A DNA stretch of 6,270 bases from Moraxellaceae bacterium. GTDB lineage: Bacteria; Pseudomonadota; Gammaproteobacteria; Pseudomonadales; Moraxellaceae. Each line of letters starts with the position of its first letter. Position 1 is the stretch's first letter. The stretch lies in NCBI GenBank assembly GCA_030146505.1, contig JASLCO010000276.1, positions 1 to 6,270 of the forward strand, in the 5' to 3' direction. Shown one piece after another: positions 1-6,270 of this stretch. Both the position numbers and the translations under genes were made by a program. The notes under the pieces are model-generated. The model was given only the letters and a program-made list of their open reading frames with translations, was not told the DNA's origin and made no database searches.

Positions 1-1236
1 GGCTTCAGGTGCCAACAAGGTATCGGCACGCAGCAGAGCAGGAGGAGAAGTCTGCCAGGGCACGGCTTCGTGCAAAGCATTACCGCTCGCTCCATCAATG
101 AAACCTTGGCGATCCACGGACCAGTCCGCCGCCCGCAAGCCATGATCCTCTTTTTCTACGGTAAACGAGGTAATGTCAGCCGGGGCGTGGGCCTGCAGCA
201 CTCTTGCTGTCCTGTCCATCGCTTCGCCCACATCCCGGTACCGTTGCTGCTCTCCCTCAAGGATCAATTCGGAGCCCCGTTGCCGGAGACGGCGCACGCG
301 CCATCCGGCATTGCCTTCAAGCTGGCCTGCTACTGGCTGCCAGTCGACGGGCCCTGCCGTCACAGGCGTAGGCGCGAGAGGGAGAGGAGGTGGCTCTGAT
401 GGCCTCGGCATCGGCTTCAGCCGTGACAGATTAGCATGGAAGGTAAACCCGACCATGGCGGTATTACCCCTTTCCCAGGCAACCTGCAGGTCCAGCGCCG
501 GCGCAGCCCGGTAGACAACCCCAAAATTGAGAGGGCTATCCTGCTTCTGGTTGTTGGCTTGCGGCTCGGACTGGTAATCGTTGCCTTCATATTCGAGTTT
601 GAGAAGCACAGGAGAAAACGGGGTCTGGTATTGGATGCCGCCGAAAAGGGCGGTCCGGCCACGAAAATAATCGGATGAGTTGGGTGTACCAGTGACGACA
701 GCGGTCTTTGGCCGCGTCTCAAGCTTGTCGGAAACAAGTGCCAGCGGATTCCGGAAATCTCCTCGGGCACCGAGGTATCCCCAGCCCAGCCCAAGGCTGA
801 CGTCAAGCGGACCAAAGCGCTTCCCGGCCACTACATATTCGCCGGAGAACAGTCCCGTACCGCCAATGTCGCGCACCCCGACGGCCGCCTGTGGCAAGTA
901 ACGTGACTCCTGCCACAGGCGAAGCTTGGCATCGATGCTCTTGTCTTTATAAGACTGCGCCCCGGCAATGGCAGCGCCGTAAAGGCGGTTTTCCACATCA
1001 ATATAGCGAAAACCACCTTCCAGCCAGTCAAAGGGCTGGAGGGCAAAATTGTAACGGGTATAGGGGGCGGTCCTGTTATAGGTAAATCCTACTTCACCTG
1101 CTTCAGACATACGGGCCGTTGGTGTCTGCAAGAGACCAGCACCACCCCAATCGCTGGCCGTTGGCTGAAATGGAGCCGCCCACAGGCTACCGCTAGCCAG
1201 ACTCATGGAAACGACGAGCAGCCAGAGACATCTCAT
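1..1236 (-). CDS. gfcD: GfcD/YjbH-family outer-membrane exopolysaccharide protein (5' part; C-terminus beyond window)
   Basis: The reading frame is open from ATG 1236 to the window edge, giving 412 codons without a stop; E. coli GfcD and YjbH are about 700 aa, so roughly 60% is present. Residues 1-21 form a signal peptide (hydrophobic LWLLVVSMSLA, then LWAA before Pro22). The mature start DWGGAGLLQTPTARM (29-43) and the blocks YKDKSIDAKLRLWQES (96-111), VGVRDIGGTGLFSGEY (about 119-134) and LGLGWGYLG (about 148-156) match the YjbH/GfcD family as I remember it. Alternating Tyr/Phe/Trp-rich stretches suggest beta strands of an outer-membrane barrel. A proline-rich linker (273-292) separates this part from a more polar module (293-412). 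The start overlaps the stop of the upstream fusion gene (ATGA) and has AGGA 9 nt upstream, implying translational coupling. Family members are needed for exopolysaccharide or group 4 capsule production; the molecular role is not settled. The family call is firm; the choice between the gfcD and yjbH names is not. Confidence 0.9.
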   Translation of the reverse strand, partial: MRCLWLLVVSMSLASGSLWAAPFQPTASDWGGAGLLQTPTARMSEAGEVGFTYNRTAPYTRYNFALQPFDWLEGGFRYIDVENRLYGAAIAGAQSYKDKSIDAKLRLWQESRYLPQAAVGVRDIGGTGLFSGEYVVAGKRFGPLDVSLGLGWGYLGARGDFRNPLALVSDKLETRPKTAVVTGTPNSSDYFRGRTALFGGIQYQTPFSPVLLKLEYEGNDYQSEPQANNQKQDSPLNFGVVYRAAPALDLQVAWERGNTAMVGFTFHANLSRLKPMPRPSEPPPLPLAPTPVTAGPVDWQPVAGQLEGNAGWRVRRLRQRGSELILEGEQQRYRDVGEAMDRTARVLQAHAPADITSFTVEKEDHGLRAADWSVDRQGFIDGASGNALHEAVPWQTSPPALLRADTLLAPEA

Positions 1237-2603
1237 CGAAGATGGTCCTGCTGCAGCGAATCAACCGGATCAAACTGTGTTGCCAACCATTGGGCCATGT
1301 CCTGGTCGGCATCGGGATTACCGCTGTGATTGGCGTACCCCGGAAAAGGGAGGTAGAGGAGGTCTCCGGGTTGCACAAACCGATCCGCCCGATTCCATAA
1401 GGCAACGTTGACAGAAGATATTGCTCCTTCCGGATCGATCATATACACGGCATCCGGCAAGGGCTCTCCGGGTATGCATGTTTTCAGCAAGGCAACAACG
1501 GTTACAGGCGCATTGATGGCAAGACGGCAAGGGGCCGGCACATTGCCGACAATCAACACGTCTGTAGGCATGCGCAACTTGCGCAATAACTGGTCCCCTC
1601 CCTCAAAAACCTTGTCATGAGCAGGGTTGAGCACCAACCAGCGGGGTTCCAGCACTGGCAGGGGCTTGCGCCCTGTCACCGGCATGGCAGCCACCTGTGC
1701 CTGGAAATATTGCAAGCGTCTGCGGACCTCAGGCGCCATATCCTCTTTAAACTGCAGGGTCTGATCGAGATCAAAGAGAACGCCACGTTTTTGCTGACGT
1801 TGCTCAAGCTCTGCATTACGCGATAGCCAGGCTGCTACCGGACGACGTATTGCCGGCACAGGATAATCAAGCAAAAGCCTGCTCAAACGCATCGAGTGGG
1901 GGGCAACCAGACGAGAAGACCGGGATTCCTCCATAGCCGCACTGCCCTTGTAAGGAACCAGAGGGGCTACCGCGCCAGGTCTCGGCTGCAACAATACGGG
2001 CCAGGCCGAGTCAATCCATTGCCGGCTCTGCCGCCATTCACCTGTGCTCTCCGAAATCCAGTAAGTATTGCCAGGCAAGGGATTCGGTACATTGCTATCC
2101 ACGAGAATCTCTCGCAAACAACGTACAGGGCCATCGACACCCCAAGTCTTCAAGCCCTCAAGCCCACAATCCTCCAGGCGGTATCGGCTGACTTCTTGAT
2201 ACTGCCCAGACCGATCAACTTCCCGGAGAAACTCGACCGGTAGAACAAGACCTTGCAGCCCTGTGGTCAGCGGATGGGGCTTTGGATAGCGGATATCAAT
2301 CAAATCCAACGGCATCCCCGCCGTTCCCCTTAACAATCCATGCTCGAATATCAGGACCTGATTGCCAGCGGTATACCATGTTTCTCTTCCACTGTCGGAA
2401 ACTGGATCACGCCCGATCAAAAGCTTGCTTTTACCAATCTCTGCACGAGCATATGCAATACCTCGCTGCAAGCGGCTTTCATCAACATTCAAGCTATTTC
2501 CTGCCAACGCGAGCCTGACAGTCTCGACACTACCCCCGCCCAACTGCGAACAAGCAGTCAGGCAAAAGCCGAGACCAATCGCCAGAGATGCCAGGAACCG
2601 CAT
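1233..2603 (-). CDS. Fused GfcB (YjbF)-GfcC (YjbG) capsule/exopolysaccharide lipoprotein
   Basis: The product is 456 aa from ATG 2603. Residues 1-17 are a lipoprotein signal peptide ending in the lipobox LTAC, with Cys18 lipidated and Ser19 next, so outer-membrane sorting is expected. Residues about 19-213 resemble the GfcB/YjbF lipoprotein, including TYWISESTGEWRQSRQ (180-195), which parallels the E. coli block FWVDSATGQVRQSRQ. Residues about 233-440 resemble the periplasmic protein GfcC/YjbG: MRLSRLL near 238, a helical insert (about 263-306), VTGRKPLPVLEPRWLVL (309-325), and VALWNRADRFVQPGDLLYLPF (400-420), equivalent to GfcC's ALWNKRHVEPPPGSQLWLGF. The known GfcC structure has two beta-grasp domains like those of Wza. 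The two proteins are encoded separately in E. coli; here they join through a short linker (about 214-232) and the GfcC part has no signal peptide of its own. Cysteine pairs at 146/162 and 359/376 could form disulfides. The gene starts 32 bp after the exporter gene and overlaps the next by 4 bp. Confidence 0.88.
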   Translation of the reverse strand: MRFLASLAIGLGFCLTACSQLGGGSVETVRLALAGNSLNVDESRLQRGIAYARAEIGKSKLLIGRDPVSDSGRETWYTAGNQVLIFEHGLLRGTAGMPLDLIDIRYPKPHPLTTGLQGLVLPVEFLREVDRSGQYQEVSRYRLEDCGLEGLKTWGVDGPVRCLREILVDSNVPNPLPGNTYWISESTGEWRQSRQWIDSAWPVLLQPRPGAVAPLVPYKGSAAMEESRSSRLVAPHSMRLSRLLLDYPVPAIRRPVAAWLSRNAELEQRQQKRGVLFDLDQTLQFKEDMAPEVRRRLQYFQAQVAAMPVTGRKPLPVLEPRWLVLNPAHDKVFEGGDQLLRKLRMPTDVLIVGNVPAPCRLAINAPVTVVALLKTCIPGEPLPDAVYMIDPEGAISSVNVALWNRADRFVQPGDLLYLPFPGYANHSGNPDADQDMAQWLATQFDPVDSLQQDHLR

Positions 2604-2613
2604 GACATGCAAG

Positions 2614-2617
2614 CCTT
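2614..2617 (-). promoter_or_regulatory. Ribosome binding site that decides the start of the GfcB-GfcC fusion
   Basis: AAGG lies 10 nt upstream of ATG 2603. The longest frame opens three codons earlier at a TTG (2612), but that codon sits one base after this AAGG, too close for initiation. The shorter start also gives a cleaner lipoprotein signal (MRFLASL...LTAC). Confidence 0.55.
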
Positions 2618-2635
2618 AAATGAACTCAGACACGA

Positions 2636-3739
2636 TCAATCCTGAACATCATGAGTCGTCTTGACCAATGATGCCGAAGGCAGCAATTGGCTGATGACGC
2701 GATTCCAGCGAGTGATCTGGGCGGGGCCGACGTACAGCACGTCACCCGGACTCATGAGAAAACGATCCGCGATGGAAAGGGCAACAGCCGAGTTGGTATT
2801 TAGCTGGTAAACCGTAGTCGCCATGCCAGCCCCTTCCCGCTCAACCCCGCGGATTACGTAGACCGAATGGGGATTGGCAGAAACCTGGCTCAAGCCACCA
2901 CTGGCGGCCAGCGCACTGGCCAGACTGATGTCGCCCGTCTTGAAGGGAATGGCGAGAGGCCGGTTCACCTCACCCATGACATAGACCTTCTGCCGGTCGT
3001 TATAAGGGAGATAAAGCGTATCGCCAGGCATCAGTTGAACAGCGGCGAGGGCTCGCCCGTTTAGCGACAAACGATCAAGATTCAGCCTGTAACGGATACC
3101 GTTGCGGATCAGCTCGAAACCAGCCAGATTGGCAAGCTCCGGATTGATCCCGCTACGGCCAATAGCCTCTGCCAATGACATGGGTACGTTGGTCAAAGGC
3201 TGTGGAGCCAAGGCCTGGAAAGCGCCGGAATAAAACACTTTCTGGCTGGCAAACCGAATCACCGAAACATCCACTTGCGGTGATTCAATGTATTTCGCTA
3301 GCCGCTTCGCAATCTCTTCACGCAGTTGGTCAACCGTTTTTCCCGCCACACTGACCAGACCGATGTAGGGATAGAAAATATTCCCGTCAGCACCAACTAC
3401 GCGCCCGTTGACATCGGAGTTATTGATCTGTGTTCCTGTAGGGACAGTCAGCTAGGGGTGATCCCAAACAGTGATGTACAGCGAATCCCCGGAACCAACC
3501 AGATAGGGACCGGGCTGGTATGCCAGAAGGGCGGCAGGCAAGCCTTCATCGGACTCGACTACTGGCTCCTGGGTAGCCACCAGTCGAGGAGTAATGGGGA
3601 TAACCTCAACCTCGGGCTTGTCCGAACTGGAAAACCAGCTATCAGGTTTGACGTATTGCCCCGGAGCAAAAGCACAGCCAGCCAGGAAAGTAACGAAAGC
3701 CGGCACAACAGGACGTAGCGCTCGCAAAAAACCAGGCAT
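2636..3739 (-). pseudogene. gfcE: Wza/GfcE-type outer-membrane polysaccharide export lipoprotein, interrupted by one in-frame TAG
   Basis: Read through the TAG, the gene encodes 367 residues, close to E. coli Wza (379). Residues 1-21 are a lipoprotein signal ending in LAGC (Cys22). The IPITPRLV block (47-54) and VGSGDSLYITVWDHP (81-95) match the start of Wza's polysaccharide-export domain. Codon 96 is TAG where Wza has Glu in WDHPEL. The frame then continues without any shift: YPYIGLVSVAGKTVDQLR (123-140), PQVDVSVIRF (near 154-163), two SLBB-like beta-grasp domains each ending in a PGD-LY motif (MPGDTLYLPY, SPGDVLYVG), and a C-terminal TRWNRVISQLLP segment equivalent to Wza's membrane-spanning alpha-barrel helix. 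Wza octamers form the outer-membrane channel for capsule or exopolysaccharide. As written, the gene yields a 95-aa fragment and perhaps a 237-aa piece from GTG 3349, which has no signal peptide and no evident RBS. Neither should make a channel. GGGAGG lies 10 nt before ATG 3739. A sequencing error or natural suppression cannot be excluded. Confidence 0.85.
3452..3454 (-). other. In-frame amber codon inside gfcE
   Basis: The codons read CAC CCC TAG CTG ACT (His-Pro-stop-Leu-Thr). The upstream ATG (3739) and the downstream open frame (to 2636) are in the same register: 390 bases, or 130 codons, separate ATG 3739 from GTG 3349. One base substitution from GAG (Glu) or CAG (Gln) therefore explains the break, with no insertion or deletion. 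The stop is followed by C, which is regarded as a relatively weak termination context. Confidence 0.95.
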
Positions 3740-3766
3740 TGCCTAAAAACCTCCCACTGGCGCCCC

Positions 3767-3792
3767 TTTTCGCACATGGTTTTCGCGCATGG
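3767..3792. repeat. Two adjacent 13-bp direct repeats upstream of gfcE
   Basis: On the plus strand TTTTCGCACATGG (3767-3779) is followed directly by TTTTCGCGCATGG (3780-3792), differing at one base. The pair lies between the terminator and the gfcE ribosome binding site, so it is within the gfcE leader if transcription reads through. It could be a protein-binding site or a small duplication; nothing identifies a binding partner. Confidence 0.6.
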
Positions 3793-3803
3793 TGAGAGGC
3801 TAG

Positions 3804-3838
3804 AAAAAACAGGCCGAGCAATTGCCCGGCCTGTTTTT
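3804..3838 (-). terminator. Intrinsic terminator after the gfcA-like gene
   Basis: A perfect 12-bp inverted repeat (AAAAACAGGCCG at 3805-3816 and CGGCCTGTTTTT at 3827-3838) encloses a 10-nt loop that contains the palindrome GCAATTGC. Read on the minus strand it is a GC-rich stem followed by six T residues, starting about 31 nt after the gfcA-like stop codon. The A tract on the other arm means it could also act on plus-strand transcripts. It lies upstream of gfcE, so gfcE, the fusion gene and gfcD must be expressed by readthrough or from their own promoter. Confidence 0.88.
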
Positions 3839-3869
3839 CATCAAAAGCAGTATGGAACTTTGGTATTAC

Positions 3870-4082
3870 TCAGTTCGTACCCGTGGTGCCTGTAGTTCCA
3901 GTGGTACCCGTGGTGCTGCTGGAAGCAGCAGTAACAGCCACGCCAACCACCGCAGCTGTAACGACAACCGGTGCAACCACCGTTCCCGCCAGCCCACCCA
4001 CTCCTGCACCCACAGCTTCTTCAGCGGCGGAAGCGCCCATAGAGACAACAGCCAGGCCCAATGCCAAAACAAACTTCTTCAT
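3870..4082 (-). CDS. gfcA: GfcA/YjbE-like small secreted threonine/glycine-repeat protein
   Basis: The product is 70 aa. Residues 1-20 form a signal peptide (MKK, hydrophobic core, cleavage near ASAA before Glu21). A Gly/Ala/Val-rich hydrophobic stretch follows (about 25-53), and the C-terminus is four Thr-Thr-Gly repeats ending in TN. This layout matches E. coli GfcA (threonine-rich) and YjbE, the small first genes of the gfcABCDE and yjbEFGH operons, and the neighbours here belong to the same operon families. The function of these proteins is unknown. GGAG lies 7 nt before the ATG. The Thr-Thr-Gly units use different synonymous codons, which suggests the amino-acid repeat is selected rather than a fresh DNA slippage product. 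Low-complexity sequence makes homology hard to prove, so the assignment rests on layout, size and position. A strong terminator follows. Confidence 0.75.
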   Translation of the reverse strand: MKKFVLALGLAVVSMGASAAEEAVGAGVGGLAGTVVAPVVVTAAVVGVAVTAASSSTTGTTGTTGTTGTN

Positions 4083-4469
4083 GAGATCACTCCATCCATA
4101 ATCAAATTGCCTGCCACGACTCGGAAATGCTCCAATCCAATCATCGCATTAGCCCTAGTACGTGCCGATACACCCCGGATTAGCTGGCGCGATGCTAACA
4201 TGCCTCCAGCACCTAAAGCCACCCACTGCAATGTAACCGGCGGCCCGGCCAACCTCAGGGATACTGGCCATTCACCGCAGCCCTCCATCTGCCACCAGAG
4301 GCCTTCCCAGCCAATTTGGCCCGATCAGCCAGACATGACTGCAATCAGCCACATCACGATCACGCACGAGACGCCACTTACAAAAAGTACTGAGCTCGGA
4401 CAGCCCCAAAACGAAACCCTTCAGGACAAGCATCTGAGGCTCTTCACCCCTCGCAGATGGCCCGAAGTC
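4083..4469. other. 387-bp gene-free gap between cysN and the gfcA-like gene
   Basis: I find no convincing gene on either strand. The region should hold the end of the cysDN transcript and the promoter and leader of the polysaccharide operon. An imperfect hairpin (arms near 4431-4439 and 4449-4459) follows the cysN stop but has no adjoining T tract, so it is a poor terminator candidate. I see no clear -35/-10 pair at a sensible distance from ATG 4082, and no JUMPstart/ops element or c-di-GMP riboswitch that I recognise. Such a long upstream region leaves room for operator sites of an unidentified regulator. Confidence 0.6.
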
Positions 4470-5900
4470 TCAATCCTTCCAAGCATTCACTCCCCACTCC
4501 GGATAATAAGCCACAACAAAGGCATGCAGCTCCTCGGCCGGAATCCCTTTCAATAGCCCGATATTACGAGCCTTGAGATTACCCAGATCCGCCTGGGCAG
4601 CAGCGGCAATCATGCCGGCTCCAGCCGTGGCATTGCTGAGACGGTCGATGATGATGAGGCTGCCGGTACCGCGGCAGTCGCGGTAGTTGTCGAAGGCCAC
4701 CGGGGCATTGACCACGATGCGGCAGAGGCCGATCTCGTTCAGGCCCAGCTGGGGGGAGTCGATGTGCTCCAGCGAGTTGATGTCGACACGATGAAGAATG
4801 CTCTCGACGCGGCCGAACACGGCCTTGCCGGCCAGCTTGAAGCTGTATTCCTTGCCCACGGTCAGCGGGCTGTCGTTCATCCACACCACATGGGCGTCGA
4901 AGGCTTGCGAGACAGCCGGAGCCGACTCATTGCTGCGCACGATCATGTCGCCGCGGGAAATGTCGATTTCGGTTTCCAGCGTCAGGGTCACGGCCTGGCC
5001 GACAAAGGCCAGCGGTGCTTCGCCCTGTGCCGTCAGCACTTCCTTCACCCGGCTCTTGCGGCCGGAGGGCAGCACGGTGACTTCATCACCCACTTTCACG
5101 GAGCCGGCGGCGATGGTGCCGCAGAAGCCACGGAAATCGAGATTGGGGCGGTTCACGAACTGTACGGGCAGGCGGAAAGCATCCAGCGCCACGTCCTGCG
5201 AGACCTGCACGGTTTCCAGTAACTGGATCAGGGTCTCGCCCTTGTACCAAGGGGTCTTCTCGCTGGCATTCACCACATTGTCGCCACGCAGTGCCGACAT
5301 GGGCACGAAGTGGATATCGGGAATGTGCAGATCATTGGCGAACTGGCGGTAGTCGTCGCGTATGCGGTTGAAGACATCTTCGCTGAAATCGACGATGTCC
5401 ATCTTGTTGACAGCAACGATGACGTGCTTGATGCCGAGCAGGCTCACGATATAGCTGTGGCGGCGCGTCTGCGTCTGCACGCCGTAGCGCGCATCGATGA
5501 GGATGATGGCCAGATTGCTGGTGGAGGCACCGGTGGCCATATTGCGTGTGTACTGCTCGTGGCCCGGGCAGTCGGCAATGATGAACTTGCGCTTGTCCGT
5601 GGAGAAATAACGGTAGGCCACATCGATGGTGATGCCCTGCTCGCGCTCGGCCTGCAGGCCGTCCACCAGCAGGGCGAGATCGATTTCCTCATCCGTGGTG
5701 TTGTACTTCTGCGAGTCCTTCTGGATGGCGGCCAGCTGGTCTTCGAAAATCAGCTTGGAATCATGCAGCAGGCGGCCGATGAGCGTGGACTTGCCGTCGT
5801 CCACATTGCCGCAGGTGATGAAGCGCAGCAGATCCTTGTTCTCGTGCTGCTTGAGATAACCAAGGATGTCGTCGGCGATGAGATCGGATTGATGGGACAT
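4470..5900 (-). CDS. cysN: Sulfate adenylyltransferase subunit 1 (ATP sulfurylase GTPase subunit)
   Basis: This 476-aa protein is the GTPase subunit that, with CysD, makes adenosine 5'-phosphosulfate from ATP and sulfate in the cytoplasm; GTP hydrolysis drives the unfavourable reaction. The EF-Tu-like GTP-binding motifs are intact: GNVDDGKST (31-39, P-loop), the GITIDVAYRYF switch region (89-99), DCPGH (110-114) and NKMD (165-168). Beta-barrel domains 2 and 3 follow, for example RPNLDFRGFCGTIAAGSVKVGDEV in the middle and the ending YYPEWGVNAWKD. The length fits CysN alone, with no fused APS kinase (CysC) domain. The ATG shares its A with the cysD stop (TGATG), and GGAGGG (5910-5915) lies 9 nt upstream inside the end of cysD, indicating coupled translation. 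DCPGH has Cys where E. coli CysN, as I recall it, has Thr; EF-Tu also has Cys there. Confidence 0.97.
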   Translation of the reverse strand: MSHQSDLIADDILGYLKQHENKDLLRFITCGNVDDGKSTLIGRLLHDSKLIFEDQLAAIQKDSQKYNTTDEEIDLALLVDGLQAEREQGITIDVAYRYFSTDKRKFIIADCPGHEQYTRNMATGASTSNLAIILIDARYGVQTQTRRHSYIVSLLGIKHVIVAVNKMDIVDFSEDVFNRIRDDYRQFANDLHIPDIHFVPMSALRGDNVVNASEKTPWYKGETLIQLLETVQVSQDVALDAFRLPVQFVNRPNLDFRGFCGTIAAGSVKVGDEVTVLPSGRKSRVKEVLTAQGEAPLAFVGQAVTLTLETEIDISRGDMIVRSNESAPAVSQAFDAHVVWMNDSPLTVGKEYSFKLAGKAVFGRVESILHRVDINSLEHIDSPQLGLNEIGLCRIVVNAPVAFDNYRDCRGTGSLIIIDRLSNATAGAGMIAAAAQADLGNLKARNIGLLKGIPAEELHAFVVAYYPEWGVNAWKD

Positions 5901-6268
5901 CAGAAATAACCCTCCATCTTTTTCTTTTCCATGGAGCCAGAGGAGTCGTGGTCGATGACACGGCCCTGGCGCTCGGAAGTCTTGGTCAGCAGCATTTCCT
6001 GGATGACCTCAGGCAGCGTGGCCGCCTTGGACTCCACGGCACCAGTCAGCGGATAGCAGCCCAGCGTACGGAAACGCACCCACTTCCTCTGGATATTCTT
6101 TTTCTCTTCATCCGAGAGATAGGTGAGGATGCGCTCGTCGTCGATCATGATGAGCGTGCCGTCACGTTCGATGACTTCGCGCTCTTCGGCGAAATACAGC
6201 GGGACGATTTCGATGTTTTCCAGATAGATGTACTGCCAGATATCCAGCTCGGTCCAGTTGGAGAGCGG
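5900..6268 (-). CDS. cysD: Sulfate adenylyltransferase subunit 2 (C-terminal part; 5' end beyond window)
   Basis: The frame is open from the window edge and ends at TGA 5902-5900, giving the last 122 residues; E. coli CysD is 302 aa. It includes PLSNWTELDIWQYI, ENIEIVPLYFAEER, KWVRFRTLGCYPLTGA and the C-terminal RQGRVIDHDSSGSMEKKK, all typical of the CysD catalytic subunit (PAPS-reductase-like fold), which carries out adenylyl transfer from ATP to sulfate. The first ATG within this piece (6148) is internal, not the true start. It forms an operon with cysN through a one-base overlap. Confidence 0.96.
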   Translation of the reverse strand, partial: PLSNWTELDIWQYIYLENIEIVPLYFAEEREVIERDGTLIMIDDERILTYLSDEEKKNIQRKWVRFRTLGCYPLTGAVESKAATLPEVIQEMLLTKTSERQGRVIDHDSSGSMEKKKMEGYF

Positions 6269-6270
6269 GA

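Noticed and set aside
2636..3349. The 237-codon frame as an independent gene starting at GTG 3349
   Set aside because: It begins mid-domain in the Wza fold, lacks a signal peptide and an evident ribosome binding site, and continues the upstream frame exactly across the TAG.
4100..4116. Sigma-54-like TGGCAGG-N4-TTGA
   Set aside because: The nearly invariant GC of the -12 element is GA here, and the implied start is only about 10 nt from the ATG.
4098..4126. Possible sigma-70 pair TTCCGA-17-GATTAT upstream of the gfcA-like gene
   Set aside because: It matches the consensus weakly and would place the transcript start on the ribosome binding site itself.
4079..4288. 69-codon minus-strand frame just upstream of and overlapping the gfcA-like start
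   Set aside because: It has no family resemblance and ends at the gfcA-like start in another frame; GGAG at 4090-4093 is explained by the gfcA-like start.
4431..4459. Hairpin after cysN as a terminator
   Set aside because: The stem is interrupted and there is no adjoining T tract.
3822..4556. 244-codon open frame on the plus strand, antisense to the gfcA-like gene and running into the cysN end
   Set aside because: It is rich in Ser/Thr/Arg/His of random type, has no recognisable motif, begins inside the terminator and opposes well-supported genes.
4764..5909. Several long plus-strand frames opposite cysN
   Set aside because: They are antisense shadows of a highly conserved gene, caused by its codon bias.

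Overview
The window (6270 bp) reads as a chromosomal segment of a Gram-negative bacterium, most likely a beta- or gammaproteobacterium. The evidence is an E. coli-type CysD/CysN sulfate adenylyltransferase, outer-membrane lipoproteins, a Wza-type polysaccharide exporter and a YjbH/GfcD outer-membrane protein. Every gene I can support lies on the minus strand, so transcription runs from position 6270 towards position 1. I cannot name the species.

Layout in transcription order: (1) the C-terminal part of cysD (window end to 5900) and complete cysN (5900-4470), overlapping by one base, which together make the ATP sulfurylase of sulfate assimilation. (2) A 387-bp gene-free gap (4469-4083). (3) A 70-aa secreted threonine/glycine-repeat protein resembling GfcA/YjbE (4082-3870). 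(4) A strong intrinsic terminator (about 3838-3804), followed by a short spacer with a 13-bp tandem repeat. (5) A Wza/GfcE polysaccharide-export lipoprotein gene (3739-2636) broken at codon 96 by an in-frame TAG. (6) A lipoprotein gene (2603-1233) that fuses the normally separate GfcB/YjbF and GfcC/YjbG proteins. (7) The first 412 codons of a GfcD/YjbH outer-membrane protein (1236 to window start and beyond), starting inside the fusion gene's stop codon (ATGA).

Regions 3 to 7 form a compact version of the group 4 capsule (gfcABCDE) or yjbEFGH exopolysaccharide operon. In this kind of system the Wza/GfcE octamer is the outer-membrane conduit, and GfcB, GfcC and GfcD are accessory envelope proteins whose exact roles are poorly understood. 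No tyrosine kinase or phosphatase (Etk/Etp, Wzc/Wzb), glycosyltransferase or flippase gene is in the window. The order also differs from E. coli: the exporter comes before B-C-D rather than after them.

The points most worth attention are the single amber codon in an otherwise intact exporter gene, the GfcB-GfcC fusion, and the terminator placed between the small first gene and the rest of the cluster.
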